From contig NZ_CALDMP010000054.1 in NCBI RefSeq assembly GCF_937915125.1, positions 1 through 6,972 of the forward strand: DNA of 6,972 bases, written 5' to 3'. The notes beneath the pieces were generated by a model that had not been told where the DNA came from, ran no database searches, and was given only the letters and a program-made list of their open reading frames with translations. Below, in pieces: positions 5,948 to 6,972 of this stretch. Each line of letters opens with the position of its first letter. Within the stretch, counting starts at the first letter, position 1. A program made the translations under genes and the position numbers. This DNA comes from an uncultured Ruminococcus sp. Its GTDB lineage: Bacteria; Bacillota; Clostridia; Oscillospirales; Ruminococcaceae.

Positions 5948-6309
5948 TTCACTTCACCTCCGGTCTGCTGGGCAGTTACGCCGTATTGGGTGCGGATGTC
6001 CATGCCTGCCTCCAATGGTGTAACACAGTCGGTACAGCGGCCGATGGCACAGAAGATGCCCCGGGGCTTGTGCTCCTTTTTGGTGTAGCGATGTACCATG
6101 ACTCCGGCATTTTTCAGCGCCATGGCAATGGGTTCTCCGGCATAGCCCTCCAGCGCTTTTCCATCAAAAGTAAAGGATATCCGTTCCCCTTTCTGATAGG
6201 TACCCAGAATTTCCTCCATGGCTTCAATGCAGCCAGCCATGTCCTTGACCCCTGCGGCAACCATGTCCTCTTCATTCAGATACAAAAACTCAACCTTCGG
6301 ATATTCCAT
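5944..6309 (-). CDS. Chimeric ORF: ornithine-cyclodeaminase N-terminus joined to defective [2Fe-2S] protein
   Basis: This 121-codon frame has a strong ribosome binding site (AGGAGGG, 7 nt before ATG 6309). Residues 1-33 (EFLYLNEEDMVAAGVKDM, then CIEAMEE) look like the N-terminus of ornithine cyclodeaminase / mu-crystallin family proteins, which are normally ~330-360 residues. From about residue 34 (ILGTYQKGERISFTFDGK) it is a Fer2_4-type [2Fe-2S] small subunit of amino acid dehydrogenase complexes. The cluster loop shows C87-x4-C92-x2-C95 and then runs directly into VTPLEAGM. Family members have ~12 residues and a fourth cysteine between these points, so an in-frame deletion of about 13 residues has probably removed one cluster ligand. 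The frame remains open, but the product is unlikely to hold a normal cluster. It is probably a remnant rather than a working gene. Confidence 0.65.
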   Translation of the reverse strand: MEYPKVEFLYLNEEDMVAAGVKDMAGCIEAMEEILGTYQKGERISFTFDGKALEGYAGEPIAMALKNAGVMVHRYTKKEHKPRGIFCAIGRCTDCVTPLEAGMDIRTQYGVTAQQTGGEVK

Positions 6310-6358
6310 CACAATGCCCTCCTGACAAGAAGCGGAAGTTCCGTTTCTGCATAAAATT

Positions 6359-6393
6359 AAAGGAGTCCAGCGTGTTATCTGCTGAACTCCTTT
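6359..6393 (-). terminator. Leader hairpin / possible attenuator or arsC terminator
   Basis: AAAGGAGTCCAGC (6359-6371) and GCTGAACTCCTTT (6381-6393) form a 13-bp stem with one G-T pair in RNA and a 9-nt loop. In the minus direction the stem is followed by AATTTTATG, a mediocre T-tract. It begins a few nucleotides after the predicted start of the promoter at 6405-6413, so it sits at the very 5' end of the decayed operon's leader and could attenuate it. It may equally serve as a terminator for the arsC transcript, whose stop lies about 120 nt upstream. Confidence 0.55.
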
Positions 6394-6404
6394 GTTCAAG
6401 TATG

Positions 6405-6413
6405 ATTCTACCA
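6405..6413 (-). promoter_or_regulatory. Extended -10 promoter of the decayed operon
   Basis: The minus strand reads TGGTAGAAT (6413-6405): a TG-N extension and TAGAAT, five of six consensus positions. There is no good -35 box at 16-18 bp; only a T-rich stretch is present, which is typical for extended -10 promoters. The start would lie near 6398, about 90 nt before ATG 6309, with the hairpin 6359-6393 in the leader. It is the only plausible promoter I see for the remnant genes and the permease. Confidence 0.45.
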
Positions 6414-6484
6414 TAATTTCTGCCGAAAAAATTGTAAAAAACGGAACATGGCTCTGAGCGTGCAGTTGCCTTGGCGTTTTGATC

Positions 6485-6496
6485 TGCATATATGCA
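6485..6496. other. 12-bp perfect palindrome
   Basis: TGCATATATGCA is a perfect palindrome located about 16 bp after the stop of the arsenate reductase gene. It could be a small operator or chance. It is too short and AT-rich to be a terminator on its own. Confidence 0.3.
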
Positions 6497-6511
6497 AAAT
6501 ACGGAAAGAAA

Positions 6512-6910
6512 TCACAGTTTGCGCTTCAAATTATCTCTGAGTTCTACAACTCTGATCTCAATGTCCCGAATTACTTTTTCAAACACCTCATCGCTCTGTC
6601 CGGTGGGGTCTGGCAATCCCCAGTTATCATCAAATTCTCTGCCAATATACGGACAGCCCACATCGCACCCCATTGAAATTGCAATGTCAGGAGACGGTAT
6701 TTCATCAAAGGTTTTACTGTACTGCGCCTGTTCCATATCAATGCTGTACAGCTTTTTCATCAGACGGACAGCATCTTGATTGATCTGCGGCTTTGTTTCC
6801 GTTCCTGCCGAATAGCTGTCAAAAACGTCTGCGGCAAGATGCTTTCCCAGTGCTTCTGCGATCTGACTGCGGCAGGAATTGTGAACACAGATAAATGCAA
6901 CCTTTTTCAA
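6512..6910 (-). CDS. arsC: Arsenate reductase, low-molecular-weight phosphatase (ArsC) family
   Basis: The 132-residue cytosolic protein opens with CVHNSCRSQIAEA, a CX5R phosphate-binding loop (C8 to R14) followed by SQ, as in thioredoxin-coupled ArsC. A redox pair is present at C82 and C86 (SMGCDVGCP), with the acid/base segment LPDPTG (D101). In this family arsenate is reduced to arsenite through the P-loop cysteine and a disulfide relay to the two later cysteines, for export by a membrane carrier. The C82/C86 spacing is shorter than the Cys82/Cys89 pair of the classical plasmid enzyme, so a low-molecular-weight tyrosine phosphatase role cannot be excluded. The start is TTG at 6910, because a stop lies four codons upstream in frame and no ATG fits. 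GAGGG precedes it by 6 nt. It follows the upstream membrane-protein stop by one base, indicating an operon. Confidence 0.88.
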   Translation of the reverse strand: MKKVAFICVHNSCRSQIAEALGKHLAADVFDSYSAGTETKPQINQDAVRLMKKLYSIDMEQAQYSKTFDEIPSPDIAISMGCDVGCPYIGREFDDNWGLPDPTGQSDEVFEKVIRDIEIRVVELRDNLKRKL

Positions 6911-6911
6911 A

Positions 6912-6972
6912 TTATACCCTCAATCCGTAAAACTCACCACTAAAAAACATCAACGCAACCAGAAGTGTAATC
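6912..6972 (-). CDS. C-terminal end of a membrane protein (partial)
   Basis: Only the last ~19 codons are in the window, reading ITLLVALMFFSGEFYGLRV and TAA at 6914-6912. The stretch is hydrophobic like a final membrane helix and ends one base before the TTG start of arsC, the spacing expected inside an operon. By context it may be an arsenite efflux or related permease, but the visible part is too short to name a family. The gene continues beyond the right edge. Confidence 0.45.
   Translation of the reverse strand, partial: ITLLVALMFFSGEFYGLRV

Noticed and set aside
6310..6489. N-terminal extension of the chimeric [2Fe-2S] ORF to an ATG at 6489
   Set aside because: The extension would cross the promoter and hairpin and has no family resemblance. 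ATG 6309 has a strong AGGAGGG at the right distance.

Overview
The window looks like a chromosomal segment of an anaerobic Firmicute, most likely a Clostridia/Oscillospiraceae (Ruminococcus-like) bacterium. This is inferred from the anaerobe-type rubrerythrin and glutamate-synthase-like protein, strong AGGAGG-type ribosome binding sites, consensus sigma-A promoters, TTG starts and moderate GC content. No phage, IS, CRISPR, tRNA or rRNA feature is visible.

Layout. Bases 1-106 hold two copies of a 53-bp tandem repeat. A perfect sigma-A promoter (142-170) and a 19-bp dyad (208-226) precede one plus-strand gene (271-2361). It encodes a 696-residue fusion: rubredoxin-like domain, FMN/[3Fe-4S] glutamate-synthase-like domain, then a complete rubrerythrin. 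An internal Shine-Dalgarno/ATG could also release the rubrerythrin alone. A strong hairpin terminator follows (2412-2457). Everything to its right is on the minus strand.

Read in the minus direction from the right edge, there is the tail of a membrane protein and a TTG-started ArsC-type arsenate reductase. Next come an extended -10 promoter and a leader hairpin, then a strongly decayed operon (about 6309-5125). This operon contains, in order: an ornithine-cyclodeaminase-family N-terminus joined to a [2Fe-2S] protein that has lost its fourth cysteine; the first ~66 residues of an FAD oxidoreductase; the middle part of a DAO-type FAD oxidase; and the last ~38 residues of a PII signalling protein. 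After it come an intact APC-family amino acid permease, an AraC-family regulator and a frameshifted 46-residue small protein that ends inside the shared terminator.

How the genes fit together. The left gene is a candidate oxygen/peroxide-defence enzyme that gathers several redox centres in one chain. The right half looks like the remains of an amino- or imino-acid oxidation operon whose enzymes have been cut down by internal deletions, while the permease and the neighbouring regulator stay open. The permease/araC junction is compact: one inverted repeat is at once the probable permease terminator, the site of the araC -35 box and the sequestrator of the araC ribosome binding site, with the araC -10 box in the loop. 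All functional assignments come from reading motifs by eye; no database search was possible.
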